A stretch of 48,298 nucleotides of DNA from Candidatus Methanobinarius endosymbioticus (GCA_003315655.1 NIZT01000047.1:1-48298), one strand, 5' to 3'. Positions 11,456 to 22,531 are shown, counted from the first letter of the stretch. Program-made: numbers and translations. Notes: generated by a model not told the origin, from the sequence alone.

Positions 11456-11839
11456 ATGGCAATATCACAAGGAAAATCCACAAGAAAATCAACTGGTGGA
11501 AGATATATAGCAAATCGTGGAAAAAGAAAATCTGAATTAGGAAGAGAACCAGCTAACACTAGATTAGATGAAAGAAAATTAAGAAAAATCAGAACTCGTG
11601 GTGGAAGTGAAAAAGTAAGATTAGCTTCTGATAATAAAATAAATCTCATGAATCCTGATTCTAATAAAGCTGAAACAGCTGAAATTATTACTGTGCTTGA
11701 AAATTCAGCTGATCCCAACTATGTAAGAAGGAATATTATCACCAAAGGAGCTATCGTAGAAACCAATGCAGGTAAAGCAAGAATTACTTCTAGACCTGGT
11801 CAAGATGGTATTCTTAATGGTGTTTTAATAAATGAATAG
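11456..11839 (+). CDS. rps8e: 30S ribosomal protein S8e
   Basis: Small-subunit ribosomal protein found in archaea and eukaryotes. The 127-residue product begins MAISQGKSTRKSTGGRYI, then KRKSELGREPANT, the basic RTRGGSEKVRLAS, and ends TKGAIVETNAGKARITSRPGQDG, which is the S8e signature throughout and the usual archaeal length. AGGTGAAATA immediately upstream supplies a ribosome binding site. Monocistronic by appearance, with AT-rich DNA on both sides. Confidence 0.97.
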   Translation: MAISQGKSTRKSTGGRYIANRGKRKSELGREPANTRLDERKLRKIRTRGGSEKVRLASDNKINLMNPDSNKAETAEIITVLENSADPNYVRRNIITKGAIVETNAGKARITSRPGQDGILNGVLINE

Positions 11840-12327
11840 ATAATTTATATATTTGATCTATTTTTTATATTTATTTACTATTTTTACATTTATTTACTAT
11901 TTTTTTACTTTATTATTTTTTATTAGTTAATTTTATTTATTATATATCTTATTACACTTTTATAATTGAATAAACCCATAAAAAATTATAATAAGTATAA
12001 TAATTATTTTATTTCAACTGTTAAACTTTATTTTTAAACCTTCTTTTTAATGATTTATGAATATTATGATTTCTTAATTATTATTTAAATTTTATTTTTC
12101 AAATTCAATTTTATCTTTTTATTCTAATAACAATATAAAAATTATTTATAAACTTTTAAATATATAAAAAAATAATCTTTAATATATAAATTTTTATAAA
12201 ATATTAATTTAATAATATATAAATAAAAATTTCATAAAGAATAAATTTATAATTGAATAGATTTAAATAGACTTAAATATGTTGAATATATATAAATATC
12301 TTAAATTCTTAAATTAGAGGTAAAATC
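11840..12327. other. gene-free AT-rich interval between rps8e and mch
   Basis: T tracts shortly after rps8e (11870-11925) probably end its transcript. TATA-like runs such as AAATATATAAAAAA near 12160 could serve mch. No coding signal or clear hairpin. Confidence 0.35.
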
Positions 12328-13290
12328 ATGCTTAGTGTTAATTTAGAAGCTAAAAAAACAGTAGATGTAATGATTGAAAAAGTAGAAGAGCTTAATATAG
12401 CTATTTCTAAATTAAATAATGGTGCTACTATTATTGATTGTGGTGTAAATGTTGCTGGAAGCTTAAAAGCTGGTGAATATTATACTAAAGTATGTCTTGG
12501 TGGATTAGCTGAAGTGGGAATTTCAATTCCTGGTGATTTGTCTGAAAAATTTGCTCTTCCGTCTGTTAAGATCAAAACTGATTTCCCAGCTATTTCAACT
12601 CTTGGTGCACAGAAAGCTGGATGGTCTGTAAGTGTTGGTGATTTCTTTGCATTAGGTTCTGGACCTGCAAGAGCTTTAGCTAAAAAACCAGCTGAAACTT
12701 ATGAAGAAATTAATTATGAAGATGATGCAGATATAGCAATTCTAACTCTTGAATCTGATAATTTACCCGGTGGTGATGTCGCAGAAGCTATAGCTAAAGA
12801 CTGCGGAGTAGATGTTAAAAATGTAACTTTATTAGTAGCTCCTACCTCTTCTCTTGTAGGATCTATTCAAATTGCAGGAAGAGTTGTAGAAAACGGCACT
12901 TACAAGATGTTAGAAGTTCTTGATTTTGATGTGAATAAAGTAAAATATGCAGCAGGTATTGCTCCTATAGCTCCGATCGATCTAGATGGTTTAAAAGCAA
13001 TGGGTAAAACAAATGATGCTGTTCTTTTCGGAGGAAGAACTTATTATTACATCCAATCTGCAGAAGGTGATGACATTAAAGCCTTAGCTGATAATTTACC
13101 TTCATCAGCTGCTGATGGATATGGAAAACCATTCTTCGATGTCTTTAAAGAAGCTGAATTTGATTTCTATAAAATAGATAAAGGAATGTTTGCACCTGCA
13201 GAAGTTGTCATCAATGATTTAAGAACTGGTGAATTATTCAAAGCAGGTTATGTAAATGTTGACCTTTTAAAGAAATCTTTTGGTTTATAA
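12328..13290 (+). CDS. mch: methenyltetrahydromethanopterin cyclohydrolase
   Basis: Catalyses the reversible conversion of formyl-H4MPT to methenyl-H4MPT in CO2-reducing methanogenesis, in the cytoplasm. The 320-residue product matches Mch in length and in conserved blocks: NNGATIIDCGVNVAGSLKAG, CLGGLAEVGI, TLGAQKAGWSV, ALGSGPARALAKKPAETYEE, VAPTSSLVGSIQIAGRVVE and YAAGIAPIAPI, with the C-terminal NDLRTGELFKAGYVN. AGAGGTAAAATC directly upstream of ATG supplies a ribosome binding site. It stands alone, with a hairpin terminator right behind it. It supplies C1 chemistry that can run in either direction. Confidence 0.98.
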   Translation: MLSVNLEAKKTVDVMIEKVEELNIAISKLNNGATIIDCGVNVAGSLKAGEYYTKVCLGGLAEVGISIPGDLSEKFALPSVKIKTDFPAISTLGAQKAGWSVSVGDFFALGSGPARALAKKPAETYEEINYEDDADIAILTLESDNLPGGDVAEAIAKDCGVDVKNVTLLVAPTSSLVGSIQIAGRVVENGTYKMLEVLDFDVNKVKYAAGIAPIAPIDLDGLKAMGKTNDAVLFGGRTYYYIQSAEGDDIKALADNLPSSAADGYGKPFFDVFKEAEFDFYKIDKGMFAPAEVVINDLRTGELFKAGYVNVDLLKKSFGL

Positions 13291-13309
13291 ATAATTTTAG
13301 CTAATGATA

Positions 13310-13340
13310 AATGATTAATTAATCATTAATTATTTTTTTT
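13310..13340 (+). terminator. hairpin plus T tract after mch
   Basis: AATGATTAATTAATCATT (13310-13327) is a perfect palindrome, followed by a T8 run at 13333-13340. It lies 20 bases after the mch stop. Confidence 0.6.
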
Positions 13341-13592
13341 ATTAGTTTAATTGTATTTTATTGATTTTTATCTAATTAATTTTAATTAGTTTTTATTATT
13401 TTATATTTTTTATTTTTATTTTTTATAATTTTTTTTAAATTTAAATTTATATTTCTCATTATATTTCATATAATAAATTTTCAACAAGTAATTTTTATAA
13501 TAAATATATACTAATTATATATTTATATAATATTTATATAATTAATTTATAATAATTTTATAATATATTTTATAATTAGATAGTGATTATAT

Positions 13593-14000
13593 AGGTTAGT
13601 TAAAAATAAACTAGATCTTGATACATCAAAAAGAACTGAAATTATAGATATTACATTAGATATAGAAAATTTCATTGATGAATCTAAATTAACGAATGGA
13701 ATCATTAATATATTTTCAAAACATTCTACTTCTGGAATTATCATAAATGAAAATGAAGAGGGGTTATTGTCTGATTTTGAGAATATTTTAAATGAAATTA
13801 TCCCTTAAAATGATAGCTATGAACATGATATTATTGATAATACTGCTGATTCTCACCTTAAATCTTTATTTTTAGGGCCTAATGAAACTATTCCATTTTA
13901 GAATAAAAAATTAGATATTGGAACTTGGCAATCTATATTTTTCGTAGAATTAGATGGTCCAAGAACAAGAACTATAAATATCACAATAATTGGCGAATAA
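13593..14000 (+). pseudogene. YjbQ/UPF0047 family protein, start lost and two internal stops
   Basis: One continuous frame of about 135 codons reads VKNKLDLDTSKRTEIIDIT, then [71 protein letters not shown]. That is the full YjbQ-family protein (secondary thiamine-phosphate synthase family) at normal length. It carries a TAA where relatives have Glu (GAA to TAA), a TAG after IPF, and no usable start: the codon where ATG is expected is AGG (13593) or TTA. The decay is by point mutation, not indel, so this is not explained by homopolymer sequencing error. Confidence 0.85.
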
Positions 14001-14182
14001 TTAGTTTTAATCAGTTATAATAATTAAAAATAATTATAAAGATTTATAAATGATTATAAAAATAATTTATAAATTCATAAAAAATAAAAAAAGAATATGA
14101 TATTGTAAATGAGTATTATAAAAATAAAATTATAAAAATAAAAAAAATAATTTTTTAAATGGTTTAAATGATATTTAATAGT

Positions 14183-15835
14183 CTATAAAAACTCGATTTC
14201 AAAAGCAATTACCGGATATTCTAATTCGAAATTAGTAATTATTTCAGGAGAAATTTCTCCAAAGTATCCAACAACATTTCCACTTTTACTAGTTCCTTTA
14301 ATATTGGCAACTCTACCTTCAATGAAAGTTGGATTATCACTTGATGATATTTCCATTTCATATCTTAAATTAGCCAAAACACTAGCTACTGTAGATTTAA
14401 TTTCAGTGAAGTTAGCTGTTGAATGACAAATTGCTCCTGCTAATTTTTTAATAGCCTTTACTTTAGTTTCATTTTTTTCTTCTAAGTATAAGGTATCTCC
14501 TATTTCGAAGATTTTTTGAGGAAGATCTTCATGTTTATTGTCTTCTAAAAATTCCATTAAACTGTTAATCAAACTTTTTCTGATCATGGTTCTATCTATT
14601 GTAATAGGTTTAGATACTTGAACATGATTGTCTTCCTTTTGTTTCATTTTGTTGTAATGGTTATTTTCACTAGTTAACATTAAACTCATTATTTCTTGAA
14701 AACCAAGGCCTATTAGTAATTCTCTAATAATTTTTTCACTAGTAAACCAATTGTGTTCATAAGCTATAGTTGAAACATCTGGTAATTTAGCTTCGATTTT
14801 ATTTATACAGTATTGAATAGCTATATTTTCTACTATATCTACTTCATGAAGTATATCTATTCTATATGAAGGAATTATTGCTTCTACTTCATTTTCATTG
14901 ATTACATTGGCATCCATTCTTGCTTTGAATAGTAAATTAGCCACATCTTTTGCATTGAGATTAACTCCTCCAATTAACTCATTACAAAGATCTACTCTAA
15001 CATTCATTGATTTTGGAGATAAATCAGGAGTTTCAATGATTCGGTCATCATAAACTATTTCCAAACTTTTTATTTTTCCTCCAACTTCACCAAATGAGCT
15101 ACAAATAATGTTTAATGTTTGATTCACTGCTTTTTCATCAGTTCCAGTCACATCAACCAATATATTTTTAGTTTTATCAGTAAGTTTTGTTAATTCTCCG
15201 TTTATTATAGGGGGCATAGAAAGTATATTATCATCTTTATCAAGAATAAATGGATATTTATCATATCCTGAGATTAATTTTGCATATTTAGAACCTTTTT
15301 CATGTTCCTCTAATATTTCTCTGGGACTTAATTTATTGGAGTGATCTAGGGGAATAAAACTATTCTCATCTGGAGAACTAGCAATATATTTGTAATCTCC
15401 ATTAATAACATCTAAATTATGAATTCCGATAGCTACTTTCTTTCTATCTCTTCCAATAACCCAATGTAGTTGTTCTTGAAAATCCATTATTTGTTTTAAT
15501 TTATTTTCATCAAAATTAACATTTTTAATTATTGCAAAAGCTATGTATGGTCGAATATTTTCAATTTCTTTATCTACGAATACTTTTTGACCAGATGTTT
15601 CCACATTATATTTTGGAAGACCTATTTCTTGAGATATAAATCCTTTTAAACTACGAGATACACCTTCAATTGATAATTGATCTGGACGATTAGGGAAAAA
15701 CTCAACTTTTAAGGTTTCATCATCAAAATCTTCAATGTCGCTTCCTAACATTGGTAAAATATCAATAAGCTTAGCATTTTTTATATTAATTCCAAGCTCT
15801 TTTAAATCCTGATATTCAAATGTGATTACTGGCAT
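14183..15835 (-). CDS. pheT: phenylalanine--tRNA ligase beta subunit
   Basis: Forms the alpha2-beta2 phenylalanyl-tRNA synthetase with PheS, whose gene lies far away at 42.3 kb in this window. The 550-residue product is the short archaeal/eukaryotic type. It starts [16 protein letters not shown], followed by [20 protein letters not shown] (typical N-terminus), the B3/4 region around [15 protein letters not shown], the B5 region around [20 protein letters not shown] and [20 protein letters not shown], and the catalytic-like C-terminal domain ending [29 protein letters not shown] precedes the ATG. A small membrane protein lies upstream on the same strand after 164 bases. Confidence 0.96.
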   Translation of the reverse strand: MPVITFEYQDLKELGINIKNAKLIDILPMLGSDIEDFDDETLKVEFFPNRPDQLSIEGVSRSLKGFISQEIGLPKYNVETSGQKVFVDKEIENIRPYIAFAIIKNVNFDENKLKQIMDFQEQLHWVIGRDRKKVAIGIHNLDVINGDYKYIASSPDENSFIPLDHSNKLSPREILEEHEKGSKYAKLISGYDKYPFILDKDDNILSMPPIINGELTKLTDKTKNILVDVTGTDEKAVNQTLNIICSSFGEVGGKIKSLEIVYDDRIIETPDLSPKSMNVRVDLCNELIGGVNLNAKDVANLLFKARMDANVINENEVEAIIPSYRIDILHEVDIVENIAIQYCINKIEAKLPDVSTIAYEHNWFTSEKIIRELLIGLGFQEIMSLMLTSENNHYNKMKQKEDNHVQVSKPITIDRTMIRKSLINSLMEFLEDNKHEDLPQKIFEIGDTLYLEEKNETKVKAIKKLAGAICHSTANFTEIKSTVASVLANLRYEMEISSSDNPTFIEGRVANIKGTSKSGNVVGYFGEISPEIITNFELEYPVIAFEIEFL

Positions 15836-15999
15836 TAATTATTCTCCTCAAAACATTCTTTTATAATTAAATTATTATTAAGCTAAAATCATTATTCTTA
15901 TTATTATAATATTATTAATAATCTTAATCTTTTATTTATAATATAATAAATTTCTATATAGTTATCAATAAATCTACGTTATTTATAATTTTAAATTAG

Positions 16000-16356
16000 T
16001 CATAGCCCAAAAAGACATATGAAGAAAATAGATTCAATAACAAAATGCAGCGATCTATGTTCCAAACGTCCCATACTTTTTATTGTCAACGAATGAACTA
16101 CATCAATAATAAAATGAACTAATCCTGCTAAAAATCCTATTTCAATTGAAAAAAAGACTACAGACATTACTACAAAATGAAATAAAGCTTCTAATCCCTC
16201 ATGAACTAACCATGCTTGAAGGTTTGAATAAACCATTTCTTGGACAAGACCTCCAAATATTATGTAGAAATCACAAAGAAAATTCCACATAAGAAAACTA
16301 TGGATTTCGTCACTTATAGCAAGCATAACAGCTATGTAAAACCATAATAATTCCAT
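16000..16356 (-). CDS. small polytopic membrane protein, unknown function
   Basis: A 118-residue, strongly hydrophobic protein with about three to four predicted membrane helices (residues about 5-22, 26-45, 60-85 and 102-118). The loops are unusually rich in His and Glu: DEIHSF, VHEGLEALFHF, LVHFIIDVVHSL and LEHRSLHFVIE. The spaced His/Glu pattern could bind a metal or heme, as an inference only. A GGTGAAAA ribosome binding site sits right before the ATG. It lies upstream of pheT on the same strand. I do not recognise the family. Confidence 0.7.
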   Translation of the reverse strand: MELLWFYIAVMLAISDEIHSFLMWNFLCDFYIIFGGLVQEMVYSNLQAWLVHEGLEALFHFVVMSVVFFSIEIGFLAGLVHFIIDVVHSLTIKSMGRLEHRSLHFVIESIFFICLFGL

Positions 16357-16860
16357 TTTTTCACCATTAGTATTTTATAGCTTATAAGAGTCATTATTTT
16401 ATATATTATTAAATTATTAAATTTTTTAGAACTATCTATATCTTTCATAATAATTATATAATAATTTGTTATTTATTTATTAAATATTTATCTATAAATA
16501 TTCTAATTATATTATTTTTTAAGCATTATAATGTATTTATTCTAATTTTTCATAATTAATTATATATTTATCATACAATTATCTATATTAATTTATAATC
16601 ATATCTGAAACCATACTCATATCTTTAGCTTTAGTTATATAATATTTTATTCATGTTTCATGATTCTAAAAAGAATATTGTTAAAATATATATGGTAATT
16701 AAAACAAATAATTATAATATAATTTTATATAAATTTTTATAATATATTATAATTTGTCTTATAAATATATTATTATAAATTTATTATAAACTTATTATAG
16801 ATTATTTTTATTTACATTTATTCATGTTAATTATATTTATTAAAAAATTGGAGAAGATTC
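16357..16860. other. gene-free AT-rich divergent spacer
   Basis: Lies between the small membrane protein (minus) and valS (plus). Only AT-rich promoter-like sequence is visible. Confidence 0.4.
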
Positions 16861-19614
16861 ATGACAATAAAGGATATTCCAAAAGATTATGATCATAAAA
16901 AAGAAAAACAATGGCAAAAAAAATGGGATGATGGTCAGATTTATAAGTTCATTGGGGATGGAAAAAAACCACGATATATAATTGATACTCCTCCTCCTTA
17001 TCCAACAGGTTCTATTCATATGGGACATGTATTAAATTGGCTTTATATTGATATTAATGCTAGATTCAGACGTCTAAAAGGAATGGATGTTATGTTTCCT
17101 CAAGGTTGGGATTGTCACGGGCTTCCAACTGAAGTAAAAGTTGAAGAGATCAATAATATAAAGAAAAATGATGTTTCTAGAGCTGATTTTCGTCAAATGT
17201 GTGTAGATCTTACTAAAGAAAATATTTCGTTAATGAAAAATCAAATGAAATTTATGGGATTTTCACAAGACTGGTCACGAGAATATATTACTATGACTCC
17301 AAAATACATGAGAAAAACTCAACTTTCTTTTCTTAAAATGTATGATGAAGATTTGATATATCATGGAATACATCCAGTTAACTGGTGTCCAAGATGTGAA
17401 ACAGCTATTGCTTTTGCAGAAGTTGAATACATTAACAATGATACTTATTTAAATCATGTTAATTTTCCATCCGCTGAAAAAAAGAATGAAAATGGGGATA
17501 ATTCTACTAATAAGGATGAAAAGGATGGAGTTTTAATAGCTACTACTAGGCCTGAACTTATGTCTGCTTGTGTAGGTGTTGTAGTTAGTCCTGATGATAA
17601 AAGATATTCTGATATTATTGGTAAGGAAGTTGAAGTTCCTCTTTCTGGACAAAAAGTTAAAGTTATAGCTGATGAAGAAGTTGATCCTGAGTTTGGTACT
17701 GGTGCAGTTATGGTATGTACTTTTGGGGATAAAACAGATGTATCTTGGGTTAATAAACATGATTTGGATATTATTGAAGCAATAGATGAAAAAGGAATCA
17801 TGACTAAAGCTGCTGGAAAATATGAAGGAATGACTTTAAAAGAATGTAAGTTGGCTACTGTCGATGATTTAAAAGAAGAAGGATGCATTGTTAAACAAGA
17901 ACCAGTTGATCAAAAGGTTGGCCAATGTTGGAGATGTAAAACTCCTATTGAAATATTAGTTAAAAAACAATGGTTTGTTGCTGTTAGTAAATTTGTTGAT
18001 GATATTAAATCAGCAGCTGAATCTATGAATTGGATACCTGAACATATGAAAAGTAGATTACTCAATTGGGCAGATTCTATGGAATGGGACTGGTGTATTT
18101 CAAGACAAAGAATTTTTGCAACACCTATTCCTGTTTGGTTTTGTAATGAATGTGGAAAAATCCATCTTCCAAGTCCTGAAGAATTACCTATTGATCCTAC
18201 TCAAAGTAAACCTTCTATTGAGGCTTGTGAATGTGGTTCTACTAGTTTCACTAGTGAAGAAGATGTATTGGATACATGGATGGATAGTTCTATTTCTCCT
18301 TTAAATATAGCTAGCTGGCCAGAATCAAGTTTTAAAGATAATTTCCCTGCAAATCTACGTCCACAAGGTCATGATATTATCCGTACTTGGGCATTTTACA
18401 CAATTCTTAGAACTTTGGCTCTTGAAGGAGAAAAACCATTTGAAGAAATTGTTATTAATGGAATGGTTTTTGGTGAAGATGGGTATAAAATGAGTAAATC
18501 TAGAGGAAATGTTATTGGTCCTGAAGAAGTTATAGGGGAATATGGTGTTGATTCACTTAGAATATGGGCTGCTAACAGTGTTCCAGGATCTGATGTTCCA
18601 TTTGATTGGAAAGACATAAAATATGGTTATAAATTCCTTAGAAAATTCTGGAATGCATTTAGATTTATTGGTATGCATATTCTTGAAGATGAAGAAGATG
18701 TTAATAAAGAAGAAAAAACTAACAGTAAAATCATAGATAATCTAATGCCTTTAGATCAATGGATACTTTCAAAGTTAAATAATCTTAATAAAGAAATAGC
18801 TAATGCTTATGAAACATATAATTTTGCAACAGCTATTAATTCTATTGAAAAATTTGTTTGGCATGATTTTTGTGATGAATATATTGAAGCAGTAAAATAT
18901 AGACTTTACAACGATGATATAAGTGAAGATTCAAGATTAACTGCAAAATATACATTGAAAACAGTTGTTGAAACTTCTTTAAAACTTCTTGCACCTATCG
19001 CTCCTCATTTTGCTGATGAAGTTTATCAATACTTTAATGAGGAAGAAGATAATCAAAGCAATGAAAATAACAAAATTAATAGTATTAATACTAGTAAATG
19101 GCCAAAACCAGATAATGATTTAATCAATGAAACTATTGAAGACAAAGGACAATTAGCTATTGAGCTTATTAGTGAGATTAGAAGATTTAAATCTGCTTCT
19201 AAGATTCCACTTAATGTACCATTAGAAGAAGTTAATATATATACGGATGATAAATTAAAAACAATCTTTGAAAACTTTATTGAGGATATTAAAGGGACTT
19301 TAAAGATAAATAACATTAATATACAAATAGGAAAACCCTATGTTCATGAAAAAGTAGTAGAAATTACCCCTGCAATGGATAAAATAGGTCCTCAATTTAA
19401 AGGAGAAGCTCCAAAAATCATAAAATATTTAAGTTCAACTTCTCCAGAAGAAATAGCTAAATTATTGGAAACTAATGGGAAAATAATTATTGAGGATAAT
19501 ATTATTACTCATGAACATGTAAATATGGAAAAAGAAATTGTAGGTAAATCTGATAAAAAGGTTGATGTTGTTCAAACCGATAATTTAGATGCTATATTTG
19601 AAATAACAAGATAA
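16861..19614 (+). CDS. valS: valine--tRNA ligase
   Basis: Charges tRNA-Val and proofreads Thr. The 917-residue class I enzyme shows the HIGH-type motif in [15 protein letters not shown] near the N-terminus, [15 protein letters not shown], zinc-knuckle pairs CPRCE, CWRCK, CNECGK and CECGS, the editing-domain block [20 protein letters not shown], and [15 protein letters not shown] (KMSKS). The anticodon-binding region follows (about residues 630-780). GGAGA lies 8 bases before the ATG. Three low-complexity Asn/Lys/Glu inserts break otherwise conserved regions ([14 protein letters not shown] in the editing domain, [13 protein letters not shown], and [14 protein letters not shown]), typical of very AT-rich genomes. 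aroA follows after 40 bases and may be co-transcribed. Confidence 0.97.
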   Translation: MTIKDIPKDYDHKKEKQWQKKWDDGQIYKFIGDGKKPRYIIDTPPPYPTGSIHMGHVLNWLYIDINARFRRLKGMDVMFPQGWDCHGLPTEVKVEEINNIKKNDVSRADFRQMCVDLTKENISLMKNQMKFMGFSQDWSREYITMTPKYMRKTQLSFLKMYDEDLIYHGIHPVNWCPRCETAIAFAEVEYINNDTYLNHVNFPSAEKKNENGDNSTNKDEKDGVLIATTRPELMSACVGVVVSPDDKRYSDIIGKEVEVPLSGQKVKVIADEEVDPEFGTGAVMVCTFGDKTDVSWVNKHDLDIIEAIDEKGIMTKAAGKYEGMTLKECKLATVDDLKEEGCIVKQEPVDQKVGQCWRCKTPIEILVKKQWFVAVSKFVDDIKSAAESMNWIPEHMKSRLLNWADSMEWDWCISRQRIFATPIPVWFCNECGKIHLPSPEELPIDPTQSKPSIEACECGSTSFTSEEDVLDTWMDSSISPLNIASWPESSFKDNFPANLRPQGHDIIRTWAFYTILRTLALEGEKPFEEIVINGMVFGEDGYKMSKSRGNVIGPEEVIGEYGVDSLRIWAANSVPGSDVPFDWKDIKYGYKFLRKFWNAFRFIGMHILEDEEDVNKEEKTNSKIIDNLMPLDQWILSKLNNLNKEIANAYETYNFATAINSIEKFVWHDFCDEYIEAVKYRLYNDDISEDSRLTAKYTLKTVVETSLKLLAPIAPHFADEVYQYFNEEEDNQSNENNKINSINTSKWPKPDNDLINETIEDKGQLAIELISEIRRFKSASKIPLNVPLEEVNIYTDDKLKTIFENFIEDIKGTLKINNINIQIGKPYVHEKVVEITPAMDKIGPQFKGEAPKIIKYLSSTSPEEIAKLLETNGKIIIEDNIITHEHVNMEKEIVGKSDKKVDVVQTDNLDAIFEITR

Positions 19615-19654
19615 TTATTAAAATTATTAAATTAATTATAATTTATTGATTTAA

Positions 19655-21040
19655 ATGATTTTAAAAGTAAAAAATGTGAAAAATGTTGGAGGAGTAGTTA
19701 AAGCACCTCCTTCTAAAAGTTATACTCATAGGGCTGTTATTATAGCTTCTCTTGCTGAAGGAGTTTCTAAATTATATGATCCTCTTTCTTCTGAAGATAC
19801 TCTATTGTCTGTTAATACTTGTAGAAAATTTGGCGCTGATATTAAAACTTCTAATTTTAATTTTCTTCGAAATAATCCTAATTCTAATAGCTATTGGGAA
19901 ATTAAAGGAACAACAAAACTTGAAAATTCTTCGAAAGATCCTATTGATTTGAAAAACTCTGGAACTACTCTTAGGATAATGACTTCAGTAGCTGGATTAT
20001 CTGATAATAAAACAATATTTACTGGTGATAAATCTCTTAAAACACGTCCTATGGACATGTTACTTGAAGCACTTAAACCATTGGGAGTAAATGCATATTC
20101 TATTCTTGAAAATGGAAAACCTCCTATTGAAATAACTCCTGGTTTTATTGGTGGAAAAACATCTATTGATGGAAATATTAGTTCTCAATTTATATCTTCT
20201 TTATTAATTGCTGGAACTGTTTCTGAAAAAGGCATTGATTTAGAAGTTAAAGGAGATTTCATTTCAAAATCATATGTGGCTATGACTTTAGATGTTATGG
20301 ATAAATTTGGTATTGAAATTGAAACAGATCTTTATACTAAACATGAAAATTGTAACATGGCTGAAAAAAAATGTTCTTCAACATATTTTTCAATTAAACC
20401 TCAAAAATACATAGCTACTGATCATGTCATTGAAGGAGATTATTCTTCTGCATCTTATCTTTTGGGAGCTATAGCTATTTTAGGAGGAGAAATTACTGTT
20501 AAAAATTTATTTAAAAATTCCAAACAAGGAGATAAATTAATTTTAGATATAATTGCTAAAATGGGTGCTAAAATCATGATTGATGAAGATTCAGTTTTAT
20601 TAGCCTCTAATGGAAATCTTCATGGAATAGAAATCGATTTGCATAATGCTCCAGATCTTCTACCATCTGTTTCTGTTTTAGGTGCTTTATCTACTGGTAA
20701 AACTATAATGACTGGGGTTAAACATGCACGATTTAAAGAAACTGATAGAATAGCTAAATGTGTTGAAGAGCTTTCTAAGTTAGGATGTAATATAAAAGAG
20801 AATGAAGATGGAATGGAAATCATTGGTGGAATAGATCTAGAAAAAGGTATTTCTACTGAACTTAATTCTCATGATGATCATAGATTAGCTATGGCTTTTA
20901 GTTTAATTGGATTAAAACATGATATTACTATTAAAGACGGTAATGTTTTTAATGTATCATTTCCTAATTTTATGGAAGCTATGGCTAAAATTGGTATTGA
21001 ATTAGGATTATTTGAAGAATCATACAGTTGTACATTATAA
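19655..21040 (+). CDS. aroA: 3-phosphoshikimate 1-carboxyvinyltransferase (EPSP synthase)
   Basis: Shikimate-pathway enzyme that joins phosphoenolpyruvate to shikimate 3-phosphate, leading to chorismate. The 461-residue product carries all family signatures: PPSKSYTHRAVIIASLAEG (residues about 16-34), NSGTTLRIMTSVAG, the target-binding SSQFISSLLIAG, EGDYSSASYLLGA, LPSVSVLGALSTGKT, RFKETDRIAKCVEELSKLG and DDHRLAMAFSLIGL. It is a little longer than usual (about 430) because of small inserts near residues 70-90 and 230-245. It follows valS by 40 bases; no strong ribosome binding site precedes its ATG. The pathway's last step, AroC, is also in this window. Confidence 0.96.
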   Translation: MILKVKNVKNVGGVVKAPPSKSYTHRAVIIASLAEGVSKLYDPLSSEDTLLSVNTCRKFGADIKTSNFNFLRNNPNSNSYWEIKGTTKLENSSKDPIDLKNSGTTLRIMTSVAGLSDNKTIFTGDKSLKTRPMDMLLEALKPLGVNAYSILENGKPPIEITPGFIGGKTSIDGNISSQFISSLLIAGTVSEKGIDLEVKGDFISKSYVAMTLDVMDKFGIEIETDLYTKHENCNMAEKKCSSTYFSIKPQKYIATDHVIEGDYSSASYLLGAIAILGGEITVKNLFKNSKQGDKLILDIIAKMGAKIMIDEDSVLLASNGNLHGIEIDLHNAPDLLPSVSVLGALSTGKTIMTGVKHARFKETDRIAKCVEELSKLGCNIKENEDGMEIIGGIDLEKGISTELNSHDDHRLAMAFSLIGLKHDITIKDGNVFNVSFPNFMEAMAKIGIELGLFEESYSCTL

Positions 21041-21098
21041 TAGGTATTTTTATTTAAATATTTATTATATTATTTTATTAAATATTCATAATTATTGT

Positions 21099-21112
21099 AG
21101 GTGGTTTAAATT
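21099..21112 (+). promoter_or_regulatory. ribosome binding site pointing at an ATT codon (nth)
   Basis: AGGTGG (21099-21104), then TTTAA, then ATT (21110-21112) in frame with nth, followed by [20 protein letters not shown]. The spacing is what this genome uses before ATG. The next ATG (21173) has no binding site. So nth either uses AUU as start or has lost its ATG and restarts 21 codons later. Confidence 0.55.
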
Positions 21113-21172
21113 CCTAAAACTAAAACAAAATCTCAAGTCAAATCTAATAATAAGTCTAAAGTTAAATCTAAA

Positions 21173-21823
21173 ATGACTAAAGCTAAAAAGAAAGAATTAG
21201 CAGAAAGAATAGAAAAAATAATGAAAAAATTAAATGAAATATATACTATCCCTGTTTTTGAAGATAGGGATCCTTATAAAGTTTTAGTTAGAACAATTCT
21301 TTCTCAAAGAACTAAAGATACAAACACTGATAAAGCTACTAGTCAGTTATTTGCTAAATATAAAGATATTCATGAAGTAGCTGAGGCTCCTATAGAAGAT
21401 ATTGAAAAATTGATTAAAAGTGCTGGATTTTTCAGAGTTAAGGCTAATAGAATAAAAGAAGTTTCACATATAATATTGGATCATTATGGTGGCATAGTAC
21501 CAAATAATATGAAAGAATTGATTGAATTACCTGGTGTTGGTAGAAAAACCGCTAACTGTGTTTTAGTTTTCGCTTTTCAAGAACCAGCAATTCCTGTAGA
21601 TACTCATGTTCATAGAATTCCTAATAGGTGGGGGATTGTAAATACTACAAGTCCTGAAAAAACAGAGGAAGAATTAATGAAATTTGTTCCAAAACATTTA
21701 TGGATAGAATTGAATGATTTAATTGTTCAATTTGGTCAAACTATTTGTAAACCTGTTCATCCTCAATGTTATGAATGTTCTATTACAGATCAATGTGACT
21801 ATTATAGAGATAATATTGCTTAA
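21173..21823 (+). CDS. nth: endonuclease III (DNA glycosylase/AP lyase)
   Basis: Removes oxidised pyrimidines and cleaves at abasic sites in base excision repair. From the first ATG the protein has 216 residues: [15 protein letters not shown] at about 41-55, the helix-hairpin-helix [11 protein letters not shown] with catalytic Lys125, catalytic Asp143 in [14 protein letters not shown], and a 4Fe-4S cluster loop Cys192-x6-Cys199-x2-Cys202-x5-Cys208. Everything needed is present. The frame is open 21 codons further upstream to an ATT at 21110, right behind a strong AGGTGG site, giving a very basic Lys/Ser tail; that may be the real start. The G-run hairpin region lies 420 bases downstream. Confidence 0.94.
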   Translation: MTKAKKKELAERIEKIMKKLNEIYTIPVFEDRDPYKVLVRTILSQRTKDTNTDKATSQLFAKYKDIHEVAEAPIEDIEKLIKSAGFFRVKANRIKEVSHIILDHYGGIVPNNMKELIELPGVGRKTANCVLVFAFQEPAIPVDTHVHRIPNRWGIVNTTSPEKTEEELMKFVPKHLWIELNDLIVQFGQTICKPVHPQCYECSITDQCDYYRDNIA

Positions 21824-22244
21824 ATAATCGAAATATCCTATATAACTTAACATTTTCATTATATTTTTCTTACTTTCACAATTTTATGAAATTTTCTTAA
21901 ATAATTTTATTAAATAGTTTTTTTAAATAATTTTTTTATAATATTTTTATTTTATTTTTATATTTTATTTTCATAGTTATATTCGTTTATTTGTTTAATA
22001 TAGGGTAAAAATTAATAAATTAATAAAAATTTTATAAATATTTGGTTATTTATTATATTTATAATCAAAATCTATAAAATTCTATTTTTTTATAAATTAA
22101 CTGATAATTAAATAAATATTATATTATTAAAAAATAACTAATTAAAATAAGTAAGACTTTAAAATATCATATTTTTAATAGTTTTAATTATTTTTTATAT
22201 TTAATTTATCTATAATAAAATAAGCTATTTTTAATAAATTTTTA
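21824..22244. other. gene-free AT-rich interval after nth
   Basis: T-rich runs at about 21900-21965 probably end the valS-aroA-nth transcript. The remainder is AT-rich DNA that could hold a promoter for the hairpin RNA at 22245. No coding signal. Confidence 0.4.
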
Positions 22245-22321
22245 TAGAAGGAAAGACCAAAATAAAAAAATAATAAGGGGGGTTTTTTTGGGGGGGGATG
22301 AATAATCTGGTCTTCCTTCTA
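22245..22321. ncRNA. candidate structured RNA, copy 1 (G-run hairpin)
   Basis: 5' arm TAGAAGGAAAGACCA (22245-22259) pairs with TGGTCTTCCTTCTA (22308-22321): 14 base pairs with a one-base bulge. The 48-base loop holds G6 (22277-22282), T7 and G8 (22290-22297), then ATGAATAAT. A second copy at 22532-22595 shares the lower stem, an asymmetric internal loop and the G-run plus TGAATAAT, but has a different, still complementary, upper stem. This pattern suggests selection on RNA (or cruciform) structure. Strand unknown; on the minus strand the loop is a C8 run. Confidence 0.5.
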
Positions 22322-22375
22322 GTTATTGATTTATTTATATTGTTTCATAATAACATATTATGAAAAAATATACTC

Positions 22376-22393
22376 ATACCGATCAATTGGTAT
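22376..22393. promoter_or_regulatory. short dyad between the two G-run hairpins
   Basis: ATACC at 22376-22380 and GGTAT at 22389-22393 flank GATCAATT, and a G-T pair extends the pairing inward. It lies between the two hairpin copies and could be an operator for the second. Evidence is weak on its own. Confidence 0.25.
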
Positions 22394-22531
22394 ATGATGA
22401 CTATTAATACAATTATTTAATTTAGTATATAAAGGTTTGGGAAAATCAATATAAAATCTCATTTTTTTATTAAAATTTTATTCATTGAGTATTTGTAAAA
22501 AATAAAATTATTTTAATTTTAATATATTTTA

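Noticed and set aside
11440-11718. Open frame opposite rps8e
   Set aside because: Shadow of a clear ribosomal gene, with no initiation signal.
17454-17888. Long open frame opposite valS
   Set aside because: Antisense shadow of the editing domain with Ser/Pro-rich low-information sequence and no ribosome binding site.
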